The notes under the pieces were generated by a model. The model ran no database searches and was not told the DNA's origin. It saw nothing but the letters and a program-made list of their open reading frames with translations. From assembly GCA_947568835.1 (NCBI GenBank), contig OX387610.1, forward strand, positions 9,883,501 through 9,947,500: a DNA stretch of 64,000 nt, in the 5' to 3' direction. This document shows positions 30,278 through 42,387 of this stretch, piece after piece (the first letter of the stretch is position 1; each line of letters begins with the position of its first letter). Source of the DNA: Protonemura montana. Its lineage: Eukaryota > Arthropoda > Insecta > Plecoptera > Nemouridae. The translations under genes were made by a program, and so were the position numbers.

Positions 30278-30760
30278 CTAAACTTGCTTACAATAATCGC
30301 AATCACCTAGCTTAACTAAAATACACAACCAATACCTCGCTAATATCAAGTTGCTCGATAGACGCTTGGCGAACGGATATAACGGATAAGATTTGCTGAA
30401 AAATCACTTCATATTGTCACTCCCATACAAAATAATTAAGTCTTATATAGAAATTTCACTTTTGTCGATAAAATTAATGCTTAAAAATGTGTAGGACTTT
30501 CACTGTCTAATCTTTCGGTGCATGATGTGGTATTATTGGTTTGAAATTATTTGCCACATGACGGAAACCCATCACCGACGAGCAAGCACTAAAAGCTGAC
30601 CAACTGATAAGTCAGCTGATATCAACATTGAAATTAACAGGAGACTCAATGATTTTTGCATCAATTTTCAGATTTATTTTTCACAAACATGGAAATTGGA
30701 TAACAAGTAGACATTTTGGTGACATTTAATAATCATGTTGGGTGTCGTGTAAGCCAGCAA

Positions 30761-31910
30761 CTAAAGCTCATCGCCAAAGCCGATACGAATCGGTTCTGAA
30801 ACAAACAAAAAGTACTTAGTAAAATAAAAATCAAATCTGCAAATATATTCGCTTATTCTGGGAAATCTTGTAAAAACTGGAAAATTAATTATTATATTGG
30901 TAATTAAATTATGAAAAATCTGGTTCGCTATAATCTGAAAATAGTTTAATGTGTTGCAATCATAGCTGAAAAATATTGTTTGGAGTAGCCTTTATTATTT
31001 CATGTCAAAAATATTGACAGCATTGTTGTTTACGCTTCTAAAATCGTTACCTATTGACACAAACTGTCAAGAGTGTAGTTACCTCCATTCTGTGAACCAG
31101 AAAATCCCATTTGGACATCACCTGAAAGTAAACAATCGCCCATCATTTTAAAACGTTCCCAATGCTATTGGTACTACGAGTGGTACGTTTACAAAATCAG
31201 TTGACCTTGAGTTCCGACTCGAACGCATATCCTACGCACTGGCACCGGTTTATCCCGCCTACCTTTTAGGCAAGATTAGTTTCGTCATTTTTAACTCCAT
31301 TCACTCATTCACAGATGCAATAAGGGACCAACGGTCTAAGCAGTGCGTCCCTAAATACCACACATTTGGTTATTTGCCTTCACTTTGAGCCTGCCGTAAG
31401 CTTGATATCACCGAAGTTAAGTAATATTGCGCTGGGTCAGTTATTGGAAAGGTGGCCTAAATTAGTTCAAATACTTCACTCACCCTGCTGATCACCCTTT
31501 CGACAGCCTCAGGTTCATTATCATCCTTGTCATCAACTATTCAAAGCATTTATTATTAAACTCAACAAATCAACCGCTTAAGAGATTGCACCGTCAAGTT
31601 TAGAACAACATCATATTCATTCTTTATATAATAATAATAATGCAATAATAATAATAATAATGATAATAATTAAATACCCCACGCATTGCAAGCGTTTGCA
31701 ATTTAAATAAGATTTCAAATACCAACCTCCATACTTCTTCTTAATCATCTTCCTGAGCTGTTTGACGCTGAGATTAGGATCGACGTCGTTCCCGACAAAC
31801 TGACGCAAAATCTTACGGTACTCCTCATCGTCCATGTCGTCTGGTTTCTCAAAGGCCAAGGTCATCGCGACGCATGCCGCCAGAAGGAGGGCAATCAGGG
31901 TTATTCTCAT
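30761..31910 (-). CDS. Secreted 85-aa protein, three exons with a 39-nt microexon
   Basis: Exons: 31910-31727 (ends GGAG/GTTGGT), 31121-31083 (39 nt, between TTTCAG and GGAG/GTAACT) and 30795-30761 (after TTGTTTCAG, ending TAG). All junctions are phase 1 and the frame is open throughout. Residues 1-19 are a signal peptide (MRITLIALLLAACVAMTLA). Residues 20-60 are charged and probably helical (DDMDDEEYRKILRQF, then VKQLRKMIKKKYG); the microexon encodes Gly/Ser-rich text and the end reads IGFGDEL. The last four residues, GDEL, resemble an ER-retrieval signal (KDEL/HDEL) with a non-basic first residue, so either secretion or ER residence is possible. AATAAA lies at 30678-30673, 83 bases past the stop. 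A 5'UTR intron is likely: acceptor AATTTCCAG near 31961, donor CTTAAG/GTAGGA near 32399. Family not recognised. Confidence 0.65.
31201..31370 (+). repeat. 5S-derived SINE, 3' part, diverged
   Basis: CACTGGCACCGGTTTATCCC, then AAGATTAGTTTCGTCAT and tail GCAGTGCGTCCCTAAATACC. It lies in the first coding-region intron of the 85-aa gene, antisense. Confidence 0.75.
31405..31576 (+). repeat. 5S-derived SINE, internally deleted
   Basis: Head ATCACCGAAGTTAAGTAATA..TGCGCTGGGTCAGTTATTGG and part of the body, then CAGGTTCATTATCATCC and a short end. In the same intron as the previous copy. Confidence 0.8.
31617..31712 (+). repeat. ATA-rich tract and tRNA-like-element 3' flank
   Basis: (ATA)n sequence followed by ATTGCAAGCGTTTGCAATTT, which also follows the tRNA-like element at 4330-4475. 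Confidence 0.6.
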
Positions 31911-32059
31911 AACGCCGAGGGGGTGGTAGTAGTTTGGTAACTAATCCCAAAAGTCCTGGAAATTAAGATAGTGCAAAAAATGTTGTAGGTTGGGGTAAGT
32001 CGTATTGAACGACTATTAAAACGTATTAGAACGTATAAGACGTATTGAAATGTATCGAT

Positions 32060-32332
32060 TGGTTTGTTGTGATAACGACGCACTGTTTTGAAACGGGTTC
32101 TGTGATACTGGTTTAATGGCGTTGGTGAAGAGAGGATGAAGAAAACGATGATGATAAGCCTAATCTGGCTTAGAAGGAAAGAGGGAAACCCGGTGTAGGC
32201 AGATAACCTTTTTCTGTAGAAGAGCACCAAGGGGACCACTGGCTGAACGACCCTTCCGAAGGACGGTGCAACTCGTCAAAGAAATCTTCTACAAAATAAT
32301 GTTTTCAAAAGGTTCGTAGACATGACGACAAG
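32060..32332 (-). repeat. 5S-derived SINE, body and tail
   Basis: GATAACGACGCACTGTTTTG, AAACCCGGTGTAGGC, CGACCCTTCCGAAGGACGG; the head is absent. It lies in the probable 5'UTR intron of the 85-aa gene. Confidence 0.85.
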
Positions 32333-32559
32333 ATTTCCCAAAGAGTTGATTGGAGATTTTTTCAAATTTAGCTGAGAAAATAGTGTACAGATTTTCCTAC
32401 CTTAAGAGATGGCGGAATGCCGAGGTCTTCGCGGTGTAAGTCGATTGGAAATGTAGATTTTCTAAGCAACTCGCGAAAAGTTCTGTCCACACCTGATATT
32501 TGGTTAACCTCGCGGCGATACGAACTGGCCTATGACATGGGGACACATATACTTACGTC

Positions 32560-33585
32560 ACTCCCAACTTAGCTTGGTTATGTTGAAAATAAGTACGAGT
32601 TTATCTAATTGTTAAGTAGGTTTTGGTAAATGTTTTTGAAGAAGCTACGTTGAAATTGATAGGAAACGATAATCAGGAACTTTATCATTTTTGTGAAAAA
32701 ATGAATATAGAGCAGAAGGACTATTAAAAATATTTTTATTTTACATTTTGTACTTGAACTGAATCGTTATCGTATTTATTTTTAACATTTCACTAAAAAA
32801 TTACTGGATTTATTTCTTTATAAACGTCGAATACAGTAAGGTTTAAAGTATTACTATGTCCACACGTGATTAGCTAAACCTGAGAATTAACAGTTTATTT
32901 GAAAATAACGTCTTTTTTCTTTTATCGGGTCTAAATAATAATATTTTTGTACTCTGTTTATTTGTTACTGACCAAATATCTGATTCAAATTATTGCCACT
33001 GTCTTTCATTGGCTTTCTTGGCATTGCTGTCGTTCTACCTACTAGTATTTCAGCGTCGTGCCGCTGAGAAAGCTGGGTCATGTTACGTTTGATTGGATTA
33101 AAGCAGCCTTTCAAATACTTGAAGGACTTTAAAGTAGAAGCAACTAAATAAAATATGGAAACGAAAAAGATTCAAGTGGAAATAAACAATTCGGAACTTA
33201 GCGAATGTCTTCAATAGCTTTTCTAAAAATAACGTCATTGGAAATTACTAAAGGAAAATATTAGCGTAGATAATTTTCAATCTAGGAAATCTCTAAAAAC
33301 CCTAGAACATGTTGAACCCTAGTTGATGGTTGTGACTGGGACAAAATAAACATCAAATACCAAAACTTGATGCTGAAAGAAAAGCAGGAGACGCCCATAA
33401 TTTGTCATGCTACATTCATGTCTTTAAAGTTCATCGGTTTTAAGTGCTAACTGATTTGGCCCACTTTCATTTTCAAAGCTGAGATCCAAGCTAATTAAAT
33501 ATATCTACTTAGACCTGTCAAATTTTAACGATTTTAGCCGGTATTTCAGTGCACAAAAGCAAGGATTCAGCAAAGCTAGCAGAAA
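32560..33585. other. Gap: no feature seen
   Basis: AT-rich intergenic sequence between the 85-aa gene and the second MBF2 gene. No repeat or frame recognised. Confidence 0.4.
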
Positions 33586-33591
33586 GTGCAT

Positions 33592-34791
33592 TCATTGCAC
33601 AACCTTTCTCCCATAAATTTTAAGCACAAAATTGAAGCCGTGTCCGACCCTGGACTTGAACTCGATCTTGACTTGCTGCTGGCCGACACCTCCCGATACG
33701 ATCCTGGCCTGGCCGGCGTCGGTCATGTCTTGATTGGCGGCGTTGATGAAGTTGATGACCTCGGCGCCTGCGACGCCTGGAGGGGGGTACGTCACGACGC
33801 TGACTACCACTTCGCCGGGAACGGCCTTTTGCCACACTGTGCGCGAGTATAATATCTTGCTGCCTGGAAGGAGCACAGAGGATTATGTTCAATATTGGGA
33901 CCCAAAGACGCAAGAAGCCTTTCTTAAAATAGAGTTCGGGGACTCGGTTACAATACACGATAGACGAATACAATAAATGAATTTGAATCAGCAAAGGATT
34001 GTAAATGTGAATATTGTTTAGCTGTTATCTAGAACTTTAAGACTTTAAATTTTGACTTGTTTCCATGCTCATTTACATTTACCATGTACCAAGAGTCTTC
34101 TTTTTTTATCAGTATTTAAAGAAATGGAAATAAAAACATAATTGAATTGAATTAAATTGTGTAATAGACAGGCATAGGACGTCCTATTAATGTGAGAAGG
34201 CCCCTAAAACCATAGGAAGTTTAGGTGATTATTTCCACTAGATTTAGGAGGTTATGTAAGATAAATTACTTTCTGATAAAGGGTTGGCACAGAGGATTTT
34301 TTTCCTTTTCATCGGACCCAAAGGTCTGAGCCCACAACTAACCTTATTTAAGGGACCACCAAGAATTAAAATGCACTTTTAAACCATACGCTTTGACTGC
34401 TTTAGCGACAAAAAACGGAGGATACTACTAAATGGAGTCACCGTCGTTTTTAGCGTAAAGATATTTAATTTTATTATTTCTCGCAGATAACTCGCTTTTG
34501 AGACTGGTTTTCACAAAATTATTGTGTATTGTTGCTTAACTTAACGATTCATACGTGTTTTAATATTTTACGTCAGTACTACTAAATTTGAATTGTTAAA
34601 AAGGACGGCCGCAAGCGCCATCGGGTGGCAATTACCGTTACCACGTGTTCTACCTCTTGTAAGATAGCTCCTTGTAGCTTACCTGCACATCCCGAGAGCG
34701 TCCCTGCGATCAGATGGCTGGACTGACCCTGGGCGGGATTAGTCGTCAACTTGAAGGCTAGCATCAACAATAACAGCGTCTTCGGGAACAT
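33592..34791 (-). CDS. MBF2-family secreted protein, two coding exons
   Basis: Exon 1 (34791-34683) encodes MFPKTLLLLMLAFKLTTNPA (a signal peptide) and ends GATGTGCAG/GTAAGC in phase 1. Exon 2 (33863-33592) follows CTCCTTCCAG and ends TGA. The joined protein is 126 residues. The MBF2 pattern is clear: GSKILYSRTVW after the splice, VVTYPPPG, INAANQDMTDAGQARIVSGG, then VKIEFKSRVGHGFNFVLKIY with a final GR. In the family the last two strands typically read FKSxRGxGxxFxxxIYG. An in-frame ATG eight codons upstream (at 34815) is possible, but the later one gives a normal signal peptide. An acceptor-like AATATCCCCAG ends near 34837, so a 5'UTR intron is likely. The intron contains a dispersed repeat (34440-34570). 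Exon 2 has unusually GC-rich, CpG-rich codons. Confidence 0.85.
34440..34575 (+). repeat. Dispersed repeat, copy 1
   Basis: TTTAATTTTATTATTTCTCG and CAGATAACTCGC..GAGACTGGTTTTC resemble 46945-47040 (same strand) and 52215-52320 (inverted). Termini not resolved. It lies in the intron of the second MBF2 gene. Confidence 0.6.
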
Positions 34792-35657
34792 TGTCTTTGT
34801 GGTAGTATTTCGCATTAAGGAGTCACCATCGTAGATCTGGGGATATTGGTTGTGTCATTAAAACAGTCGAATAAAGTGATGAAGGTCTCATCTTCATAGA
34901 AGTTCATATCTGAAATTGTTTATGGATAATTTGATAATTCTCTAGCTTTCCTAGTTCCACGCAAATGTGTATTAATTATCCTGTTTATTGTGATTATCGT
35001 AATTTTTTTATTATGAGTGTGCATGATTTTTACTCTAAAATAACCTTTCTCTATCCTGTATAAAGTTTTCAATTTCGGCCCTATTTGAGCATTCAAGAAC
35101 TGACACTTCTTGCTTTCTTTATTTAGGTTTTGAGAAACAAAATGTTCTAGTAACAATCTTGTAGATAAATATTCGTTAACTACTTCTTTAAAAATTAAAA
35201 AAATTGAATTGCAGAACAAACAGAACTGTTTTTACGCATTTGCAATGAAGTCCATTTCTGTTTTATTTCCATGTTTAATAAACTTTTAGACCCAGGCTTC
35301 CTTTGAGATTTTACCAAGTTTCAAGGAATTCCATCTTTTACTCAGAAGTCGGCTTTCTATGCTATGCAGAATAGTAGTATTGCAACTCACATTTAAGTAT
35401 CAAAACTGCACTCTGAGTCTAAACTGACCTAAACAACCGAAATAAGAATCAGTAATCTAAAGAAATCGTTTCCTTGCTAAATTCATAAAACCATCGAATC
35501 AAGGAAATGTTAATCAATTTTAACCACGTGTTAATCATGCACTCACATACCGTGACCAAAAAATACAAAAACACTCAGTATTTGCTCTTATAAGTTGTTT
35601 GAAAACACAAAAGTCTAATTCGGGCACCCACGGTTCACGACCGCAAACGCATTTGTG

Positions 35658-36300
35658 CTAATTCGGACTTGGACCAAGTCCATCCGGACTTGGAACCAGC
35701 TCTCCGTTGAAGACATAAACGTCCTCGGAGATGTACAGTCGCTGGAGTTCAACCCTTGACTTATATTTATTGTCTAATTGTTCATTCCATTCATTCATTT
35801 CATTCTATTCTGTACATTATATTGTTCGCTTCATCTAGTATCACATCACGTCATTTCATCTGGAATTCCATTTTGAACATAAATTATGAAAACTCTGTAA
35901 ACTACCTCAGCCACCGGCAATGTAAAATCTACCATAGCTGAGTAAATAAAATAATAATAATAATTTACACGAATCCAAAGTAACTCGGTTATCAGTGCGT
36001 TTATATTTATTCTGGTATAGTAGACCAGTCTCATAGACCAGCCTTAAGTTGTCGATCTTGGCACAAAGTTGTAATAAAATACAGGGTCCATTATTCACAA
36101 AACACCGCTAAATCTTTATCTATATTCAACCGATAACGCGATTAACATGTGCATCGATGCTATCTTCTTTTGATGTGATGAAAGTTCAAAAACTCACCAT
36201 TAATTTCCGGGTAAAGTTGTTGGATATGCACTGCACTCCTCCGTTCACACAAATGCCACGGTCCAGGGTCATACAGCATCTTATATAGAACGCGAGAGGC
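35658..36300 (-). CDS. Candidate Cys-containing small peptide, last two exons
   Basis: The last exon (35741-35658), after GAACTCCAG, encodes RLYISEDVYVFNGELVPSPD plus seven residues and ends TAG. The previous exon ends at 36198 (AATTAATG/GTGAGT), and one of its frames joins in phase 0: MTLDRGICVNGGVQC, then ISNNFTRKLM. The same frame stays open upstream (reading GPPPLAFYIRCC) to a stop near 36323, which favours a coding internal exon. Its 5' boundary is uncertain: it could begin after TATATAAG at about 36280, or further left. Against this, TATATAA at 36281-36287 could instead be a promoter. I have not found an upstream signal-peptide exon, so the N-terminus is missing. The two exons separately look coding and agree in phase, which is the main support. 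Family not recognised. Confidence 0.42.
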
Positions 36301-36517
36301 GGTGGTCCTCGTATTAAGTTTCATCTGACGAGATAAACGCTATTTTTTTTAAGCTTTCCATCGAGTTTAGGATCCCTAAACGTTTTTTTTTTTTGGGACA
36401 CATTTCGAAGATAATAGGAAGATAAACGTTTATTTGGTAATTTCTTTGTCGATTACTTTTTTAGCGAACGGTTATAGTATTTAGACTCATGTTTACTTTG
36501 TCTAACCTTGGTTATCA

Positions 36518-36655
36518 TTTTGACAAAAACTATTTCAACTGGGTTTTGAATGCTAAGTGAAGAATAACCAGATTTCCGTTAGCCGCATGTGATTTAGTCG
36601 AATAGTTTTTCTTCACTTAGCATCCAAAACCAAGTAGAAATAGTTTTTGTCAAAG
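36518..36655. repeat. Inverted repeat with arms of about 47 bp
   Basis: TTGACAAAAACTATTTCAAC..TTGAATGCTAAGTGAAG is matched by CTTCACTTAGCATCC..GAAATAGTTTTTGTCAAA in inverse, around a spacer of about 40 bases. No coding content. It may be a small non-autonomous DNA element. Confidence 0.8.
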
Positions 36656-36659
36656 ATTT

Positions 36660-39600
36660 GTTGTATATTGGGTTTAAAACGACTTGAACTCTGCATTGTC
36701 ACGCTAATGTTGCTTCACCTGTAGGCGATCTAACTTGACTTGGCATCACGATTTGGGTGGTGCGTTCCAAGATTCAACTCTACAAGATAATAACATGTCA
36801 ATAGGTAACAATACTGGTACTACATAACAATTTATATATTCAAATAGTTTTAAAAGGAATTCCAAGGTTGGTTTTTTTTTTAACACTGTAGAGTGCTTAT
36901 AGGTCATAGTCAAGAATTCGGCGATCAATTTTTTCGGCTCGTATGCAATTCATGATGCAATTTTTCTATTGTTCGGTTCGGTTCGGTCTGGTTTTGATTT
37001 ATATTTGTCGATTAAATTTACAGTTCTTGTGGTGGAATGCTCTATAAGTTACTCCGCTTTAGACATTTTTTTTTAAATTATTATTATTAACAATATAACA
37101 ATATTAGTGTATGCATTTTATAGAATGTTGATTTGTTGTCATTAATGGTAAACCTACATGATTACATCGTGGCAATAAACATATTATTACTGACTGCATA
37201 TTGATAGTTACTTACAATAAAATACCTACTTTTCAGTTATAGTCAAAGATAGGTTTAGTGACCTTTGATGTTTGGTATAATAGTCCATTCCTTTAGTTAA
37301 GTATTAAATAAAGGTTTGTTGAAAAATGGACTCATTTCTGATATTATTTACCTATTTGTCTAGGTTAAAAAGACTTAACATAGTGAAATAAACCCTTTTA
37401 TTGATGATTTTAGCAAAAAGGAATATGAATAGTTACAAAGACATTAGCATATTCCTCATGTATATCACCTGTCAGTATTTGGGTGACTTCAACACAGATA
37501 GGTACAGTTTTTTTATACCAAAGCAATTCCTTAATAGCGTTTTATAAACCAGACGCCACTGATTTCATAACGGTACCTGTGTAACACGGGTTCGAATCGA
37601 AAGAGAGAGCTTCACCCCTCCGAAAGGGGTGACTTTTTGCCCTGGACAGCGTTATAAAAGCTAGCCAGTGTCCAAATTGAAAGGGACACGTTCGCCCATT
37701 CACCCGTGGATATTTATTAAGGGCTAACGGTGTACTAGGGGTGGGGTGAGTAACTCGATATGGGGTGCAAACATTTGAGAAGAGCGCTAGGTTTTAGGGA
37801 CAAGCCCTTTTGAGTTGGGTGCTAGGATGGCACCTCCACTTTAGGTGTTATAGCCTCGGAATATAAGGAACTATGTCTAACCTTGGTGGTATAAAGGCTG
37901 AATTTTTTAAATATCCTTCGATTTTATCGAATTTGACAACAATTTTACAATAAGGACAGTTGCAAAAAGGAAATGCATGCCGATTTGTTTCCTTGCTAAA
38001 AATAATTGAAGTTTTCATGACATTTTCTACTAATTTTCAGAAAATCAACATAACGTATGATTTTTTTTGTTTCGTATAACAAATATAAATATAAATATAT
38101 ATATATACAAATAAGAAAATATACTAAGTTGAAGCAAATAAAATAAAATTGTCTGCAATTCTTTATCTTACATATTTATGTCTTCTCGTTTCCTTCTTCT
38201 TTCTTAGATTCACTATGGATACAAGCACGTTATTTCCAAAATTTATTTTTTTTGCCATACAAAATCGTTCTATTAAAAATCGATCAGACGTCATTTTCTA
38301 CAGCTCCTTTTTGCAATCGCAATCTAAGAAAATTAGCGTAAATCTTTGAATAGTTTTTAAAAGAACTTCTCGCTTTATTTAGCTTGAAGATTTTGTTTAC
38401 AATAACATTTGAGAACTGAATTTTACAAAAATTACAATAATTAATTACAGGAGTATTGAATTGTTTCCAAGTTCTTACAGCCAAGCATCTTGTTTTCACT
38501 TATTTAAGCATCTGGTCAGTCAATTGTTACCCTACAAATTCTTATGAGTCAACTTTTTAAAATCATTTCTTTACAACCAGTCCGAAATATCGACTATGCC
38601 ATGAGTGTGCATTTATTTGAAACATTCAGTTCAAAGAGAAACCATGTGTCGCCGGATCAGCGAGTTCAATTTGTAAGATCTCGCTTATTCAAATTACCTT
38701 GACCGGGTATCGAACGCGATCTCCCGAAAATATCGCCCACACGTTTAGTGAAATTAATATTTTAAATATAGCACATTAACATTTTACACGCTGTCAATTA
38801 AAAGGAGCAAGATTTTAAGTGAAATTAGTTTAAAAGGTGATGATTATTTCTCAATTAAATTCCTCCGAGATTTTGCTATTATAAAAATCATGTACTTTAC
38901 ATATGAAAAGAATGCAGTTTGTAAGAATCATCTTCAGCAGATTCATGGGCTTGAAACACGCAGAAATATGAATTAGTTTAACTTATAAAAGAGGTCAAAT
39001 TATTTTTACTAAATTTGAGACAGAATTAAAAGAACTAAAATAAAGATCTAATCAAGGAAATCTCTGCCACACAAAGAATTTAAAATTAGAATCACGAATC
39101 TTTAATTGTTTTAGTGTTTCTCTGTTCGTACCATTTTTTAAATATCTGGTTATAAATGTAACTGCCAGTACAAGACTCAGGTAATTAGATACCTACATTT
39201 TTATTTCAATATATTAGAGTTATCTGGAGAAAATTAAAACAAATTTTACAATCTGAAAGTGCTGCTAAGGTTGTATGAGCAGGACGTACATATTTTGCAG
39301 AAAAAAATGCTATATTTTCTAAAATTCTCTGTTAGACCAAGCAAAATTGTCCACGAATATAAATATCAGTGCTATAAATTAAAAATCTATAAAGTTAATT
39401 AATTCAAAAATCATTTTTAGCTTGTAAAAAACTAACATCTGTACCTAAATAATTCTTATTACTTGATTTAGGCAAATAAAACTATTTTTACCCTAAAACT
39501 AAACAAATTCTTAATGCAACAGACTTGGTAGCACAAGCATCACAAAGACAAAATACTTTAGTGAAACTGTACTTAGCAAAGTAGTATCACATTATGCCGT
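36660..39600. other. Gap: no gene supported
   Basis: AT-rich, with an (AT)n run near 38085-38106. At 37560-37700 a GC-richer patch contains a B-box-like GGGTTCGAATCG, a short inverted pair (CACCCCTCC with GGGGTG) and TATAAAAG at about 37651; this could be a decayed tRNA-derived repeat or a promoter. Nothing else recognised. Confidence 0.35.
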
Positions 39601-39639
39601 CCATCGCGTAAATTAGCATATCAATGAGCACGGGTACAA

Positions 39640-40029
39640 GGGGGTCATTTTTAGCTGCTGCCCGCTCAGGGTCCGGCAGGTAGCACCGATTCAAGTGCAC
39701 CCGACCAGTAGGTAAGTAAGCCGGTTGCTAGCACCCTTAGCTGCACCTAATCCGTACCGAATTGACCTCTGGCGATCTCGACCGGTCACCGGTGTGGGGC
39801 GACCGGTCACCGCACGCAATCTAACGAAAACGAATTGAGATTTATGGCGTTTGGGTGGTTTTTAACTCTTTAAATCAAAATTAGTGTTTTCTTAAGGTTG
39901 AATCCAAAAACACATGAGTCAATTACTGGATTTTATCTTTCTAACGGTTGTTTTTTATTTAATTTCAGTGAAAATTAGCTGTTCCGAATTGTTATGATCT
40001 TCGTGCAAAATACGTTCTCAACTTACAAG
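39640..40029 (+). other. Possible first exon and small internal exon of a transcript
   Basis: A GC-rich patch ends at an ideal donor, CAGTAG/GTAAGT (exon end 39711). At 39969-40029 a 61-nt exon is delimited by TTTATTTAATTTCAG and TTACAAG/GTAAAA. All three frames of that exon contain stops unless translation starts at its internal ATG, so it is 5'UTR or a noncoding RNA. A further acceptor/donor pair surrounds 40875-40982, whose frame continues to 41079. Confidence 0.3.
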
Positions 40030-40399
40030 GTAAAAACAATCAAGATTATCCATAATATCGATATCCAAAGGGAACTTTCAAACTGATAAAATTTTATTTT
40101 TTAAAGCCCATAGTTGTATTACCGTCTCTAGTTTCAAATTTCAAAAGCGCTCCAATAAAAATCAGTTTCAAATCTCGTTGGAAACCGTTCGAATTAGTTC
40201 ACTTGCCAAATGTTCCCATGAGCGTATTTCCATGACGGGCACCCTGACCAAAGAGGCAAAGAGATGACCCAGGTCCCTTATACCGATGGTCATTTTCCCG
40301 GCCATGGTCAATCCCTTCGTGGTCATCCCTTCGTGTCCAAAGGGTTGATCGCCGATCATCTAGATCATCGAGGTGGGGGACCCCGGAAGGGTTTCAGGT

Positions 40400-42370
40400 A
40401 GCCGAATTATACAATAAGTGATATCAAGCAAATATCTTTGTCCGCTTTGGGATGGACACACTGTGTTGGTCAAATCGGTGAGACTGACCTTATTCCATGG
40501 GAACATAGACATTTCTTTGATCGTTGGTTACGTGTCGGCATGGGAATTTTGTTTGACGGTTTTAATTCTAAGATGCACTGGGATGAGAAGATTTTTTTTT
40601 TTTAAATCAGAATCCGGATCATCCCTAAGATAGCTTGGTTTTTGATGCTGCGCATGTCTGATTTCTCTGGTTTTGGTGCTGAAATTTTAAGATTAGTTTT
40701 ATGTTCAAAGCTACCAAATTTTCTTCAATTTCTCTTGTCAATATTTTACTGATTTTCTCAAAATTCTTGATGTAGACCTGGCTCAAAAACAAAACTAATA
40801 TTTTTTAGGTATTGGCAGGTTTTTGTCTGTATTTAACGGTAATTTTAGAGCCACAAACTATAATTCCTTGCAGGCGATGTAAGAAACGAACGTAAGATGA
40901 CGACAGCGTTTTGCCCATGCGCAAAAATCGCCCCGCTATTCATAACCAACAAAGCGATGTCTGACCCCTTTCTGATTCAACAGGTCGAATTTTGTGATCT
41001 AATTTTTTTGTACCGCTTGGCTCAGACCATGGGTCATCTTGACCCACCCGTCAAACTAATTCAAAACAAAAATCGTTGAGGGTCGAAAAACGTCTAAGAA
41101 AAACCTTTTCCTTTAAAAACCTTCATCAAACATTAAGAACACCATTTAAAGTGTAACAGAAATTTTATTCAAATTCTTAATTGTGTTCCCGGGTAAAAAA
41201 GTGAATTTATTTTTGGGTGGTGGTCGGGGTGGGCCCGTGGTCAGGGTGCTCAGCGAGTTGACCGCGTCTGACCATTGGCCATTTCGGGACGTTTCGTAAA
41301 CCCTTCCTTCGGTCCTTTGTCCTTAACGATCCAATTTCTCTGCGACGCCGAGAAAACGGGAGCAATCGACGGTCAGAAAAAATATCGTATTCAAAGCTTG
41401 CCAACGGTCAATTTCGGACATTGGAGTCGGCTATGAAACGTTTTTTACCCCGAGGACAATTTAATCGGTTGATATTAAGAAAGTGTTCAAAGGAGTGTTT
41501 CACCGAAGCTGACAGAACAAATCAGAGTAAATTTAATCTTTATTTGTCAAGAAACTGTTAAAAAAAATAGCTTTAAATCAGAACTTTCATGAATAAATTC
41601 GTTTTTACATCAATTTTTATCAAATTTATTGATTATTTTCATAGTTTTATTGGCGATCTGCTTTGGTGAGTTTAACGCATGTCATCATGTTAATAAAACT
41701 AGAGTGAAAAGACGTTACGCTTTTTTTCCTTATTTCATTTTGTTTTTTTGGTTATCAAACCAGTTTTGATTTGACAATAACACAGGTCTTATCACAACAT
41801 ATTTCTAAAGCGAAATCAAACAAAAATATAAAATGCAGAAAAATACAGCAAAAAAACACACACACACACACACACACCAAAAAATGAAATTTTATCCCCA
41901 AGTACAATTTCATGTGTCCAAATATAATTGTTTACTTACAACCACTATCACCGACTCAAAAAAATAATCTTACGACATTCTACCGAATATCCACAGCACT
42001 CACATGCTTAACAATCACTTAATTACGCTAGCCACATATAATGACGAATGTCTGGTATCTCTTCGTACAACACAATCATTTTCCATAATTCCAAAACGTT
42101 ATAGTCTTATCCTGAAAGGCGGACCAGCACAATATAATAACTGGTTGCATGTCCTCATATCCTTAGATAGCGCAGCTCAAGTCACCTCATGTTATCTTGA
42201 CCTGTTCCTTAGACATGAACATCAAGTTCTCTGCTTGATTACTGACGTCGTACTGTCTGGACTACTATCGCTAGGAGATAACAGCAAAGTTGATGAGAAA
42301 CCTTTGGTACTCGTTCCATAAAATTGTTGTCCATTTTGTTATTGAAATTGGATAAAAAGTCAAAGGGATT
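40400..42370. other. Gap: weak frames and a (CA)n microsatellite
   Basis: (CA)n at about 41857-41877. A plus-strand frame at 42004-42321 (105 codons, product with two hydrophobic stretches) and one at 40897-41079 have no recognisable motif. I do not call either as a gene. Confidence 0.35.
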
Positions 42371-42387
42371 TTTGAATTTACTAGATT

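Noticed and set aside
42004-42321. A 105-codon plus-strand frame with hydrophobic stretches
   Set aside because: No motif, promoter or splice support, and it abuts a SINE; kept only as a remark.
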